Below are positions 7,564-15,881 of a DNA stretch of 64,000 nucleotides, piece by piece (position 1 is the first letter of the stretch; every line of letters begins with the position of its first letter). The DNA lies in assembly GCA_002471275.1 (NCBI GenBank), contig DKPQ01000007.1, positions 1-64,000 of the forward strand, in the 5' to 3' direction. The translations under genes and the position numbers were made by a program. The stretch comes from Flammeovirgaceae bacterium UBA7330 (GTDB lineage: Bacteria > Bacteroidota > Bacteroidia > Cytophagales > Cyclobacteriaceae). The notes beneath the pieces were generated by a model, which saw only the letters and a list, made by a program, of their open reading frames with translations, made no database searches and was not told where the DNA came from.

Positions 7564-8960
7564 AATCAAAATTGGTCATAATTCTTGGGTCTGTAGTTAT
7601 TCTGATATTGATCCCTGCATTCAAGAGTAATTTTAATGCACCAGTGACATTTAACGAATGGAAACAATTGAATTGGAATGACTTCCAAGGATTTGCCAAA
7701 CCATTTACTGGCTGGGATGCCGGAATCAGCAGCAATGTATACGTGGATTATGATTCGACTGAACATGAGTATCGAGCATATGCAGCGATGAATAACCAAT
7801 TATCTTGGAAGAAATCCAGTTCGACAGAATCCGACTATCTACTTAACCACGAACAGTACCATTTCAACATTACTGAATATCATGCAAGATTGATGAATGA
7901 GTACTTGATCGAAAATGGTGGTAAATCGGAATCTGAAATATCTCAACATCTTTCGACGATTCGAAATAACCTTGACGAAATGCAGAATCTTTACGATGCA
8001 GAATCTGATCATGGCCTTAACCAAGATTTACAAAGGTGGTGGGAATTTAAGATCGACTCTTTATTAAATCAAGATGGCGGTCAAAAGATCTCAATTGACT
8101 ATTTAAGTGGAGCTTCAGTATATTTTCCAGTAAATCCCATTTTTGATCAGGGTGTGAATGATAATAATTCTTACAGATATTTTCTATTGGAAAAGTATGA
8201 TATGACTCTTGGCATTTCGTCGTTTCAATATGAAAATGACATTGATTGGTCTAGGGAAGATGCAGTACACTATTATGAATCAGATTCAGTATTAGTCTTA
8301 GAGTTTAACTTCGATAGTTTGAGTACCAGTGACATTACCTGCAACGTCAAATCCAGAGACACAATAAGCAATGAAGTTTATTTTCATAAATGGGTTTTCA
8401 ATGGTGATTATCTCTATAAAGTGACTGCCACTTATCCAGATAATTCAGGCTCAAATGCGGGTTACGACAGAATTGCTTCTACTTTTTTAGAATCTTTCGA
8501 AATTCAAAATGTTTCTGAATATTGGATTCATAGTTTTGAAAGTTCGGACTCAGAAATAATATTGACTTCAACTCTTCCTCGGAAGAAGGAAGAAGACAAA
8601 GGAGTGACCACTAAATGTTTAGCGAATAGTAATAATGCAAAGCATGGGTTTTACGGAAAACCTTTTTTTGACGAGTATGGCTCCTTGTTTGTTCCCTACA
8701 GTATTATTAGACATCCTGATAGTTTAATTAATGAAGTTGTCGCAATCTATGAAGATGGCTGGTATTCATATGAGGTCGAATCTGGGAATCAAATAATTTT
8801 TATCCCCTCCGACAACATTCCTAGTGACCTTAGTACCATAAACTTTGGATATCTCTTAAAGGAAGACACAGTAGAGGAGTGCTTCCGATACTATTACGAA
8901 ACTGTTCAAATAAACCGGCAGATAACAGACGATAAGCTCAATGAGCAAACTGAGCTATGA
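7548..8960 (+). CDS. DUF922-like secreted or anchored zinc-peptidase-like protein
   Basis: A 470-residue protein with an N-terminal hydrophobic anchor (residues 7-24). Residues about 38-180 match DUF922: LNWNDFQGFAKP, then LLNHEQYHFNITEYHAR with an HExxH motif (His101, Glu102, His105) and YDAESDHG (Glu152 to His155) as a possible third zinc ligand. Residues beyond 200 form a separate beta-rich region of unknown family. It overlaps the upstream membrane-protein gene by 16 bases. The last dozen codons run through the left box and arm of attC-like site S1, so the C-terminus QITDDKLNEQTEL is encoded by the recombination site itself. Confidence 0.75.
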   Translation: MSNLLKSKLVIILGSVVILILIPAFKSNFNAPVTFNEWKQLNWNDFQGFAKPFTGWDAGISSNVYVDYDSTEHEYRAYAAMNNQLSWKKSSSTESDYLLNHEQYHFNITEYHARLMNEYLIENGGKSESEISQHLSTIRNNLDEMQNLYDAESDHGLNQDLQRWWEFKIDSLLNQDGGQKISIDYLSGASVYFPVNPIFDQGVNDNNSYRYFLLEKYDMTLGISSFQYENDIDWSREDAVHYYESDSVLVLEFNFDSLSTSDITCNVKSRDTISNEVYFHKWVFNGDYLYKVTATYPDNSGSNAGYDRIASTFLESFEIQNVSEYWIHSFESSDSEIILTSTLPRKKEEDKGVTTKCLANSNNAKHGFYGKPFFDEYGSLFVPYSIIRHPDSLINEVVAIYEDGWYSYEVESGNQIIFIPSDNIPSDLSTINFGYLLKEDTVEECFRYYYETVQINRQITDDKLNEQTEL

Positions 8961-9035
8961 GCCAATTTCACTGCAAAACAGTAACTTTAAATTTATTTGA
9001 AAGGATATGCTCACTGAGCTTATCTGGCCGTTACC
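8917..9035 (+). other. attC-like recombination site S1
   Basis: GGCAGATAAC (8917-8926), spacer AGAC, left arm GATAAGCTCAATGAGCA (8931-8947), loop of 60 nt, right arm TGCTCACTGAGCTTATC (9008-9024), spacer TGGCC, box GTTACC (9030-9035). The arms pair over 17 positions with a single A-C mismatch at position 11. The left box is the exact 10-base reverse complement of the start of its own unit (6886-6895). Confidence 0.8.
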
Positions 9036-9075
9036 AGTCAGCAGAGACAGGTCAACAATTACAAAGCTTTTTTCG

Positions 9076-9083
9076 TAACTTTG
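9076..9083 (+). promoter_or_regulatory. TAnnTTTG -7 element inside a cassette
   Basis: TAACTTTG fits the Bacteroidota -7 consensus and ends 4 bases before the ATG at 9088, which would give a leaderless or nearly leaderless transcript for the antitoxin. No convincing -33 TTTG was seen. Confidence 0.45.
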
Positions 9084-9087
9084 ATTT

Positions 9088-9315
9088 ATGGAGGCGAACA
9101 TTAAACTTTCTTTCCCTCAATTACTGGAACTGGTTAAGAAATTACCCGGTGAACAGAAACTTAAACTCTCTAAAGAATTAGAGAAAGAAACCATTCAATC
9201 CAAATTGACTGAACTTCTCACTTCTTTCCGAACAAATGATTTAACAATGAATCAAATTACGGACGAGGTTGAAAAAGTTAGACAACAGAAATATGACCAA
9301 CGAACCTCCCATTAA
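9088..9315 (+). CDS. Antitoxin partner of PIN toxin
   Basis: A 75-residue helical protein. LSFPQLLELVKKLPGEQKLKLSKELEKE is a recurrent Bacteroidota/Cyanobacteria antitoxin signature of genes preceding PIN toxins of the TIGR00305 type. It is expected to dimerise through the N-terminal half and block the toxin with its C-terminal tail. The toxin start lies inside its 3' end. It is the first gene of the unit beginning at GTTACC (9030), with its own promoter-like element just upstream. Confidence 0.75.
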   Translation: MEANIKLSFPQLLELVKKLPGEQKLKLSKELEKETIQSKLTELLTSFRTNDLTMNQITDEVEKVRQQKYDQRTSH

Positions 9316-9730
9316 GGTCATTTTTGATACTAACATCTGGATCAGTTATCTCATTGGAAAGCAACTTAACAGGCTAAGCAATTCTTTATCAAATCAGAAA
9401 ATTCAAATTGTCTTGACTTCTCAACTTAAAGAAGAACTCGTTGAAGTCACAAAGCATCCAAAATTCAAGAAATACTTTAAAAAGAAGAAAGTAGAAGAAC
9501 TTCTCAAGTTGATGGATATAATCGGATTGAACTATGAAGTGAAAGATTATCCAAACATTTGTAGAGACCCTAAGGATAACTTCTTGCTTGGATTGATTAG
9601 GATTGGGAAGCCACATTTCCTGGTAACTGGAGATAAAGATCTTTTGGAACTTAATCCATTTGAAGGAACACAAATAATTACGCCTGCTGAATTTCAACAA
9701 ATTGTGCTGGATGAAGTAGCCAACGGGTAA
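9293..9730 (+). CDS. PIN-domain toxin (TIGR00305-like ribonuclease)
   Basis: About 145 residues. PIN-domain active-site acids are visible in IKVIFDTNIWIS at the start, the central EELVEV, CRDPKDNFLLG, and TGDKDLLEL. Such toxins are Mg-dependent RNases released when the antitoxin is degraded. I choose the ATG at 9293 (MTNEPPIKVIFD); one at 9269 is in frame and would lengthen the overlap with the antitoxin gene. The TAA stop (9728-9730) lies within the left box of the next recombination site (GGTAAC), a tight packing typical of cassettes. Confidence 0.88.
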   Translation: MTNEPPIKVIFDTNIWISYLIGKQLNRLSNSLSNQKIQIVLTSQLKEELVEVTKHPKFKKYFKKKKVEELLKLMDIIGLNYEVKDYPNICRDPKDNFLLGLIRIGKPHFLVTGDKDLLELNPFEGTQIITPAEFQQIVLDEVANG

Positions 9731-9954
9731 CATGCGGTATGATGAATGGCCTTATGCATTTCATAACCACTTGATCAGGAACCTCACCGCTAAATCTCCT
9801 CTGGGAACTGATATTGTATTTCGGCTTTTGGTGTAATCAGGAACTTTCATCTGCTAAACTCAGTAGGAATTTACCCGTTGTATCTCACCGAGGTTTTAGC
9901 TAGTTTAGATTTTTGTAGCATAGGGATGGCCACTCATCATACCTGTGCGACAGC
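9726..9954 (+). other. attC-like recombination site S3
   Basis: GGTAAC (9726-9731), spacer ATGC, left arm GGTATGATGAATGGCC (9736-9751), loop of 176 nt carrying repeat B, right arm GGCCACTCATCATACC (9928-9943), spacer TGTGC, eroded box GACAGC (9949-9954). The arms pair over 16 positions with one A-C mismatch, again at position 11. The loop is homologous to that of the site at 19002. Confidence 0.75.
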
Positions 9955-9962
9955 CTCAATTC

Positions 9963-10703
9963 ATGTGGGAGATCGAAAACATATCAACTAAGAAAAGACA
10001 TCTTGATTTCTCATCATCTGGACAAGGAACTTTCGTCGGAACTGCTGTTTATTCGAACGACCAACTACTCTTCAATCAAATTGAATCAATTGAAAATCAT
10101 GGTGAAGACGAACAAGTATTTCAAGCAATTATATGCGAGCATTGTGGGTATTCCCACTGTGAACCAGGTAACTGGATAGCATTAAGAAAAGCAGGAAAGT
10201 GCTACCTATTCCTACCTGCCTTTGAATGGATCATCGAAGAGGAAGATTTTTTAAAATTAGAATACTTACCTCCGAATTACATTTCAACAAATGGAGCTGT
10301 TGTTTTCACAGGTGAGCATTTTGAACAACTTCAAAAATTGATCTCTCCATTCAAGGAAATCAGAGCCGTCAAAAGTCTAACCGGAACAGAAGCTTCGCTT
10401 CTCTATAGGTACGATACTCCTCAGAGACTTTTCGGAGATTTGCCAAGAATTGAATCCTTAAAAAGAGATAGAATCTTAATTTCTTCTGATGGTGAACTGG
10501 AAGAACAATTGGAACTTCTTGAAAAGGAACTCCAACTGCTTGAGAACTCTGATTCTGTAGAACTGGAAAAACTAAATCCAAAAGATAAAACTCTTAGATT
10601 TTTTTTAGATGATACAACATCAACAGAGTGGAAAGCTGCTGTGGTTAATGAAAACGGTGAATTCCAACTTCAAATGAATGCTTGGAAGGTGAAAAGATGC
10701 TAA
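9963..10703 (+). CDS. Hypothetical cytosolic protein with CEHCG zinc motif
   Basis: About 246 residues, with no signal peptide or membrane segment. The ATG at 9963 is preferred to a GTG at 9945, which falls in the spacer of the recombination site. The clearest feature is CEHCGYSHCEPGNW near residues 57-70, with three Cys and His residues that could hold a metal. A Leu/Glu-rich coiled-coil-like segment follows near 185-205 (EEQLELLEKELQLLE). No family recognised; small soluble proteins with such a motif sometimes act as immunity proteins, but nothing here shows that. The stop codon lies in GCTAAC, the left box of a truncated attC-like site. Confidence 0.6.
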   Translation: MWEIENISTKKRHLDFSSSGQGTFVGTAVYSNDQLLFNQIESIENHGEDEQVFQAIICEHCGYSHCEPGNWIALRKAGKCYLFLPAFEWIIEEEDFLKLEYLPPNYISTNGAVVFTGEHFEQLQKLISPFKEIRAVKSLTGTEASLLYRYDTPQRLFGDLPRIESLKRDRILISSDGELEEQLELLEKELQLLENSDSVELEKLNPKDKTLRFFLDDTTSTEWKAAVVNENGEFQLQMNAWKVKRC

Positions 10704-10717
10704 CATACTCAATTCAG
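10699..10717 (+). other. Truncated attC-like site (left end only)
   Basis: GCTAAC (10699-10704) followed by ATAC and the start of an arm, cut by element A5. GCTAAC pairs with GACAGC (9949-9954) at four of six positions. The right half is missing. Confidence 0.4.
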
Positions 10718-10846
10718 CCGCTCGGCTTTGCCGAGTGACCTTTTAATCTATAAGGCCTCTGGCCATATGATACTCTTTTAAATTTAAATGCGGATTATTT
10801 GTAAGAGCCAAAAAATGATAGAAGTCACTCGGTGCAGCCGAGCGAC
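10718..10846. repeat. REPIN/MITE-like element A5
   Basis: Well-preserved ends (CCGCTCGGCTTTGCCGAG and CACTCGGTGCAGCCGAGCG) and the shared interior AAGGCCTCTGGCC and AGAGCCAAAAAATGATAGAAG. It interrupts the recombination site following the gene at 9963. Confidence 0.78.
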
Positions 10847-10935
10847 TAGGTTGCAGTGGATAAACGCCATTGTCGTAGCGACTTTGCTATAATTCAATTA
10901 AATTATCAGCTCAAACTTGTTACAAACCCAACCCC

Positions 10936-12177
10936 ATGCATACATTAACCAAATCACGTTTTACATACCTTTTTCTATCATGCTCGCTGATGCTGAGTAC
11001 GGCATTCGCTTTCGCTCAAAATAATAACCCCACTGCCACGCCATCCTTGCTGGTGGGTCAGGGTGATCAACTCCAGCGGGTAAAAGCAGGACTTGCGGCA
11101 GGCGATCCGGCTTTAGTTGCTGCTCTGAAAGAAATCGTTGAAGACGCCGATGCAGCGCTTGAGCAACCAATTGTAAACGTTGTAGACGAGGGTGCCCTGC
11201 CTCCAAGTGGCGACCCTCACGACTACTTTAGCTATAGCACCTATTGGTGGCCAGATCCTGATAATCCGGATGGCCCCTACATTTGGCGTGACGGGGTGAC
11301 TAATCCCGATCGGTATACCTCCGATGTCTCGCGACTAGGAGCGATGCGCGATGCAGTCAGTTCACTTGTTCCTGCCTGGTATTTCACCGGCGATGAGCGA
11401 TATGCGGAGCGTGCAGTACAGCAACTTCGTGCCTGGTACCTGGACCCTGCAACGAGGATGAACCCCAATATGCAATTTGGTCAGAAGCGCCGTGGTCACG
11501 ACTACAACAGCCATTCTGGCATCCTTGAAGCTCTACGTATGGAGTGGGTGGTCGATTGCGCAATTCTGCTTGAGGACTTTCCGGGCTGGACAAAACAGGA
11601 TGAAAACGGTTTGCGTCGTTGGTTTGGCGATTACTCGACCTGGCTGGTGGAGAGCTTTGAAGGTGGCGAGGAGTCTATGCAACCGAACAACCATGGCACA
11701 TGGTACAATTACCAGCTCATTCTCTATTCAATTTATGGGGGAAAACCTGAGCTTGCACATACCCATCTCGAGCTAATGCCTGCACGTATTTTTAAGCAGG
11801 TATTTATGGATGGACGGCAACCGCAGGAGCTTATTCGTACAAATGCGCTGAGCTACAGTATATATAATGCCCGTGCGCTCGTGGGTGTTGCCCGCCTCGG
11901 TCGCCATCTTGACTTCGATCTTTTTGCCTATCGCAGTACAGAGGGTCGTAGCATACGCCTTGCGATAGACTACCTCACGCCCTTCATTCTCGGTAAAGAA
12001 GAGTGGCCTGGCAATCAACTTCGACCGGCCGGTACCGGAAGTGCTGCTGAGCTATATTGGAATGCGGCGCTTGGGTTTCAGGAACGTGAATTTGCCGATA
12101 TTTTACGACAGCTAGAGGGTGACCCCCTGCCATCACCCATCGTGCAGTTGCTCGATCCGCTGCCGGAAGGCTGGTAA
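10936..12177 (+). CDS. Secreted alginate lyase family protein
   Basis: A 413-residue exported enzyme with a signal peptide ending AFAFAQ (about residue 28). The (alpha/alpha) toroid of the Alginate_lyase family (PL5-like) is supported by YWWPDPDNPDGPYIWRDG (about 100-117), DYNSHSGILEALRM and NNHGTWYNYQ (Asn251 to Tyr257), the family's active-site loop with the catalytic Asn/His/Tyr. It should cleave uronate polysaccharides by beta-elimination in the periplasm or outside. Base composition is clearly GC-richer than all neighbours, a sign of recent transfer. It is isolated, with no SusCD pair, and sits after element A5. Confidence 0.85.
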   Translation: MHTLTKSRFTYLFLSCSLMLSTAFAFAQNNNPTATPSLLVGQGDQLQRVKAGLAAGDPALVAALKEIVEDADAALEQPIVNVVDEGALPPSGDPHDYFSYSTYWWPDPDNPDGPYIWRDGVTNPDRYTSDVSRLGAMRDAVSSLVPAWYFTGDERYAERAVQQLRAWYLDPATRMNPNMQFGQKRRGHDYNSHSGILEALRMEWVVDCAILLEDFPGWTKQDENGLRRWFGDYSTWLVESFEGGEESMQPNNHGTWYNYQLILYSIYGGKPELAHTHLELMPARIFKQVFMDGRQPQELIRTNALSYSIYNARALVGVARLGRHLDFDLFAYRSTEGRSIRLAIDYLTPFILGKEEWPGNQLRPAGTGSAAELYWNAALGFQEREFADILRQLEGDPLPSPIVQLLDPLPEGW

Positions 12178-12602
12178 ATCTTGCTGGCGTGCAAATCCAG
12201 ACGGGATTTCAAACCACAGGATAAACTTTCCTTATTTAGTTGCTGGCTACCCCAGGTTCAGCCTGGCGACAAAGGTTAGATAATCAAAAGGTAGAGCTTA
12301 TTAAGAAGATTATTAGCCGGAGTCATTTACTCTCTTTATTTATATCTACACCTAGGATAATAGCTAAACTATTTGATGATCTTCTGATTTTTTCATAACT
12401 TATTCTTACTAAACCATGTAGTGGGATGTTCTCCCAAGGTGAACTCCCAAATATCGATACTAAACTTTAGATAGTTGAGCAGGTGCCAAATCGCCTGATA
12501 GGTCTTGAATCCTGGTTAGATCCGGGACACGTAGTCTTGGTTCTATAACTGCCTTCCGGCTGATTAGGTAAAACTCTGAACTTCTTGTCCGTTACTCAGA
12601 TG
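12178..12602. other. Non-coding stretch between alginate lyase and haem protein
   Basis: AT-rich sequence without an open frame of note, repeat or recombination-site arms. CCCAGGTTCAGCCTGG (12252-12267) is a short inverted repeat. It may contain the promoter of the following lipoprotein gene, but no clear box was found. Confidence 0.5.
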
Positions 12603-15600
12603 AAACAGAATGCTCTTTTTTTAGCCCTGCTATCTATATGTTCAATCATCTCTTTTTACGGTTGTAAAAAACAAGAACCTCTACTCAAGATCAAAAGGAA
12701 TGACCACATCGTGTTGATTGGAAATAATCTTTCATCACGAATGATGCACTATGGTTTCTTTGAAACCGAACTTCATATGCGATATCCTGATAGCGCTCTG
12801 TATATACGAAACATGGGTGATGGAGGAAATACTCCAGGATTCCGACCTCACTCTGGTCGCAATACCCCATGGGCCTTCCCTGGAGCGGAACAGTTTCAAC
12901 TGGAATATGGAAAGGCAACAAGAAGTGTTGGGGAATTTGGGTATCCCGATCAATGGCTCACTAAACTTGAAGCAGATATTATCATCGGATTCTTTGGATT
13001 TAGTGAATCATTTGGAGGAGCAGACAAAGTGGATGTTTTTGCACAAGAACTGCAAGCTTTTATTGACCACACCCTCAAGCAAAAATATAATGGCAAAACC
13101 CAGCCCCGGTTAATCCTGGTTTCGCCGACTGCTTATGAAGACCTGACAACTCTGCTGGATGTGCCTGATGGCGTAAGTGAAAACAAAAACCTAAGATTAT
13201 ATTCAGACACCATCAAAGTAATAGCTGAACGTAATAGTATACCTTTTATAGATGCTTTTAACGCGTCATCTTCATGGTATCATTCGGGAGGCCCCTACAC
13301 AATTGACGGTTTGCAATTAAATGAAAAAGGTTATGGCATGTTTGCCAAATTCCTTACCAATGCTTTATTTGGTGAAGAGCCAACCGAAGACGTCAATCGC
13401 ACTTTGATTAATAGAGCAGTTAACGAAAAAAACTGGTTCTGGCACAATGATTTCAAAATTCCAAATGGTATACATGTATATGGCCGTAGATTTGAACCCT
13501 TCGGTCCTGATAATTACCCATTCGAAGTAAAAAAAATCCGGGAAATGACTGCCATTAGGGACACAGCGATCTGGCTAGCTGCCAGAGGGATTGAAATGGA
13601 TCTCAAAACGGCAGATAAACACACATCCCAGTTGCCTGATGTCAAGACCAATTATCGTGAGGAAGATTACGGTATAGGTGGAAAATACCTTTACGATTAT
13701 GAAGCAATCAATAAGTTTCATTTAGCACCCGGTTACAAGATTGAAGTGTTCGCATCAGAAAAAGAATTTAAAGATCTGGCGAATCCAGCTCAGCTATCTT
13801 TTGATGATAAAGGTAGACTTTGGGTGGCGGTAATTGAAAGCTATCCGCATTATAAAGCTGGATCTAGCAAGCCAAATGATAAGCTAATCATACTAGAGGA
13901 TACGGATAATGATGGCAGGGCTGACAAGCAAATCACCTGGGCAGAGGGATTACATCTTCCAATGGGTTTTGAACTGGCCACTGAAGGAGTGTATGTTTCA
14001 CAAGGGACGAACCTGAAGCTCTTAGTAGATACCGATAATGATGACAAAGCCGATAAAGTGGAGACATTGTTAAGTGGATTTGATGATCATGATACCCATC
14101 ATGCAATTAGTGCGTTTTGTGCTGACCCAAGTGGTGCTATCTATATGGGGGAAGGAGTTTTTCTTCATTCAAATGTAGAGACCCCATATGGAACAGTCCG
14201 GGCAACCCACGGTGGTTTTTATCGCTATAATCCTACACGACATCACCTGGAACGAACCGCACAAATACCTATACCAAATCCTTGGGGTATCGCATTTGAT
14301 GATTACGGACAGCACTTTTTTCTTGAATCAGCCGGTCCGGCATTGCGCTGGATGATGCCCAGTACAATAAAGCCACTTTACGGCGTAGGATCACCAAATT
14401 CCCCTGACTTGATTCCGGAAGCCCACAAAGTTCGTCCAACATCAGGTCTTGAATTTGTCTCTTCACGTCACTTTCCTGAGGAAGTACAAGGTGATATACT
14501 TCTTTGCAATGTAATTGGATATCTGGGCATAAAACAACATGCAATAATTGATGATGGAACCGGGTATAAAGCTGAGTATCGCCAAAACCTGGTGTGGAGT
14601 GAAGACAAGAATTTCCGTCCTGTTGATCTGGAATTTGCACCAGATGGATCTTTATATCTGGTTGACTGGCACAACATCTTAGTTGGTCATATGCAGCACA
14701 ATGCCCGGGATCCCTATCGTGATCATGAGCATGGAAGAGTCTATAGAATAACTTATCCTCAGCGTCCATTGGTAAAGCCAACCCAAATTCATGGAGCCAC
14801 AATCAATGAGCTATTACAAGCTTTAAAACTGCCTGAATACCGCACCAGGTATCGCGCAAGGCGAGCATTGAGAGGAATGGATCCTACTCAGGTACTATCT
14901 GAACTAAAAGTATGGGTATCGGCACTGGATAAAAATGACCCTCGACATGACCATCATTTGTTGGAGGCACTTTGGGTTTCCTGGGGCATCAATCATCTGG
15001 ATAAGAATCTGCTTATGAGAGCATTTGAATCACCGGATTTTCGTGTGAGGACTGCTGCCGTAAGAGCCATTAGATACAATGGACATGTAATTAATAATCA
15101 GGTTGAGTTGCTTCAACAAGCTGCCAAAGATGATCACGGAAGGGTAAGGCTGGAAGCAATAGTGGCTGCATCCTGGCTGGAAAAAGAAGAAGGACAAACG
15201 GTGATTAATATTGCTACTGAAAAGCCAATAGATAATTGGATGCTGGATACTTATCTGGCAACGCAACATAGACTTACAGGTGATCCAATAATAGAGGAAG
15301 AAATAGAAGAATTTCCTGATCACATTACGGAGAAAATGCAACTTCAATATAAACTTGGAAGGACAATATACATGAGAGATGGATTCTGTGGAACATGTCA
15401 TCAATCAGATGGTAAAGGTCTTCCAGCGGCTGGATTTCCTCCCTTAGCTCAAAGTGAATGGGTGCTTGAAAACGAAGAAAGATTGATTAAACTTACATTG
15501 AAAGGGATCCAGGGAATGATTACAGTTGCAGGCAAAGAATATGCCGGAGATGTCCCTATGACACCTTTTGAAGGTATGCTAGATGATAAGGAGGTTGCTG

Positions 15601-15731
15601 CTGTACTCACTTTTGTCCGAAATTCATTTGGAAATCAAGCCAGTGCAATAGAAGAAGCTCAGGTTAAAACCATTAGGGCTAAAATTGAAGATAAAAGAGG
15701 TTTCTATTTAGCAAGAGAGCTCAATCAGTAA
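12603..15731 (+). CDS. PVC-type haem-binding lipoprotein (SGNH, propeller, HEAT, cytochrome c)
   Basis: A 1042-residue lipoprotein; the ATG at 12603 gives MKQNALFLALLS and a lipobox ending YGC. Residues about 25-280 resemble an SGNH hydrolase (VLIGNNLSSRM, later GLQLNEKGYGMFAKFL). Residues about 370-730 are the membrane-bound dehydrogenase propeller (LAPGYKIEVFASE, then LEDTDNDGRADK). HEAT-like repeats follow (about 750-880), then a class I cytochrome c with CGTCH (Cys929, Cys932, His933). Known: such proteins are linked to periplasmic sugar oxidation in Planctomycetes and Bacteroidota. The substrate is not evident. Its stop is followed directly by a ParD relic, so the 3' junction cuts a toxin-antitoxin operon. 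Confidence 0.85.
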   Translation, partial: KQNALFLALLSICSIISFYGCKKQEPLLKIKRNDHIVLIGNNLSSRMMHYGFFETELHMRYPDSALYIRNMGDGGNTPGFRPHSGRNTPWAFPGAEQFQLEYGKATRSVGEFGYPDQWLTKLEADIIIGFFGFSESFGGADKVDVFAQELQAFIDHTLKQKYNGKTQPRLILVSPTAYEDLTTLLDVPDGVSENKNLRLYSDTIKVIAERNSIPFIDAFNASSSWYHSGGPYTIDGLQLNEKGYGMFAKFLTNALFGEEPTEDVNRTLINRAVNEKNWFWHNDFKIPNGIHVYGRRFEPFGPDNYPFEVKKIREMTAIRDTAIWLAARGIEMDLKTADKHTSQLPDVKTNYREEDYGIGGKYLYDYEAINKFHLAPGYKIEVFASEKEFKDLANPAQLSFDDKGRLWVAVIESYPHYKAGSSKPNDKLIILEDTDNDGRADKQITWAEGLHLPMGFELATEGVYVSQGTNLKLLVDTDNDDKADKVETLLSGFDDHDTHHAISAFCADPSGAIYMGEGVFLHSNVETPYGTVRATHGGFYRYNPTRHHLERTAQIPIPNPWGIAFDDYGQHFFLESAGPALRWMMPSTIKPLYGVGSPNSPDLIPEAHKVRPTSGLEFVSSRHFPEEVQGDILLCNVIGYLGIKQHAIIDDGTGYKAEYRQNLVWSEDKNFRPVDLEFAPDGSLYLVDWHNILVGHMQHNARDPYRDHEHGRVYRITYPQRPLVKPTQIHGATINELLQALKLPEYRTRYRARRALRGMDPTQVLSELKVWVSALDKNDPRHDHHLLEALWVSWGINHLDKNLLMRAFESPDFRVRTAAVRAIRYNGHVINNQVELLQQAAKDDHGRVRLEAIVAASWLEKEEGQTVINIATEKPIDNWMLDTYLATQHRLTGDPIIEEEIEEFPDHITEKMQLQYKLGRTIYMRDGFCGTCHQSDGKGLPAAGFPPLAQSEWVLENEERLIKLTLKGIQGMITVAGKEYAGDVPMTPFEGMLDDKEVAAVLTFVRNSFGNQASAIEEAQVKTIRAKIEDKRGFYLARELNQ

Positions 15732-15734
15732 TGA

Positions 15735-15881
15735 ATGGCTTTTACAGAGCGATACTATAAAAGGGCAAGAAAGCAGCAGCAGGAGGTTGATTATATCCGA
15801 ATGAAGTTAGAAAAAGCAGAAAAATCTGGTTTTACAAACGATTCTCAGGCGGATATTCTGAAACAAGCGAAAACCCAATAA
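15735..15881 (+). pseudogene. ParD antitoxin remnant
   Basis: A 48-codon frame, MAFTERYYKRARKQQQEVDYIRMKLEKAEKSGFTNDSQADILKQAKTQ-like in layout: the second half matches the toxin-wrapping tail of ParD/CopG antitoxins (YIRMKLEKAEKSGF). The ribbon-helix-helix DNA-binding half is missing. Its stop overlaps the ATG of the ParE fragment (TAATG), keeping the original operon junction. The N-terminus was probably lost when the large haem-protein gene arrived upstream. Confidence 0.55.
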
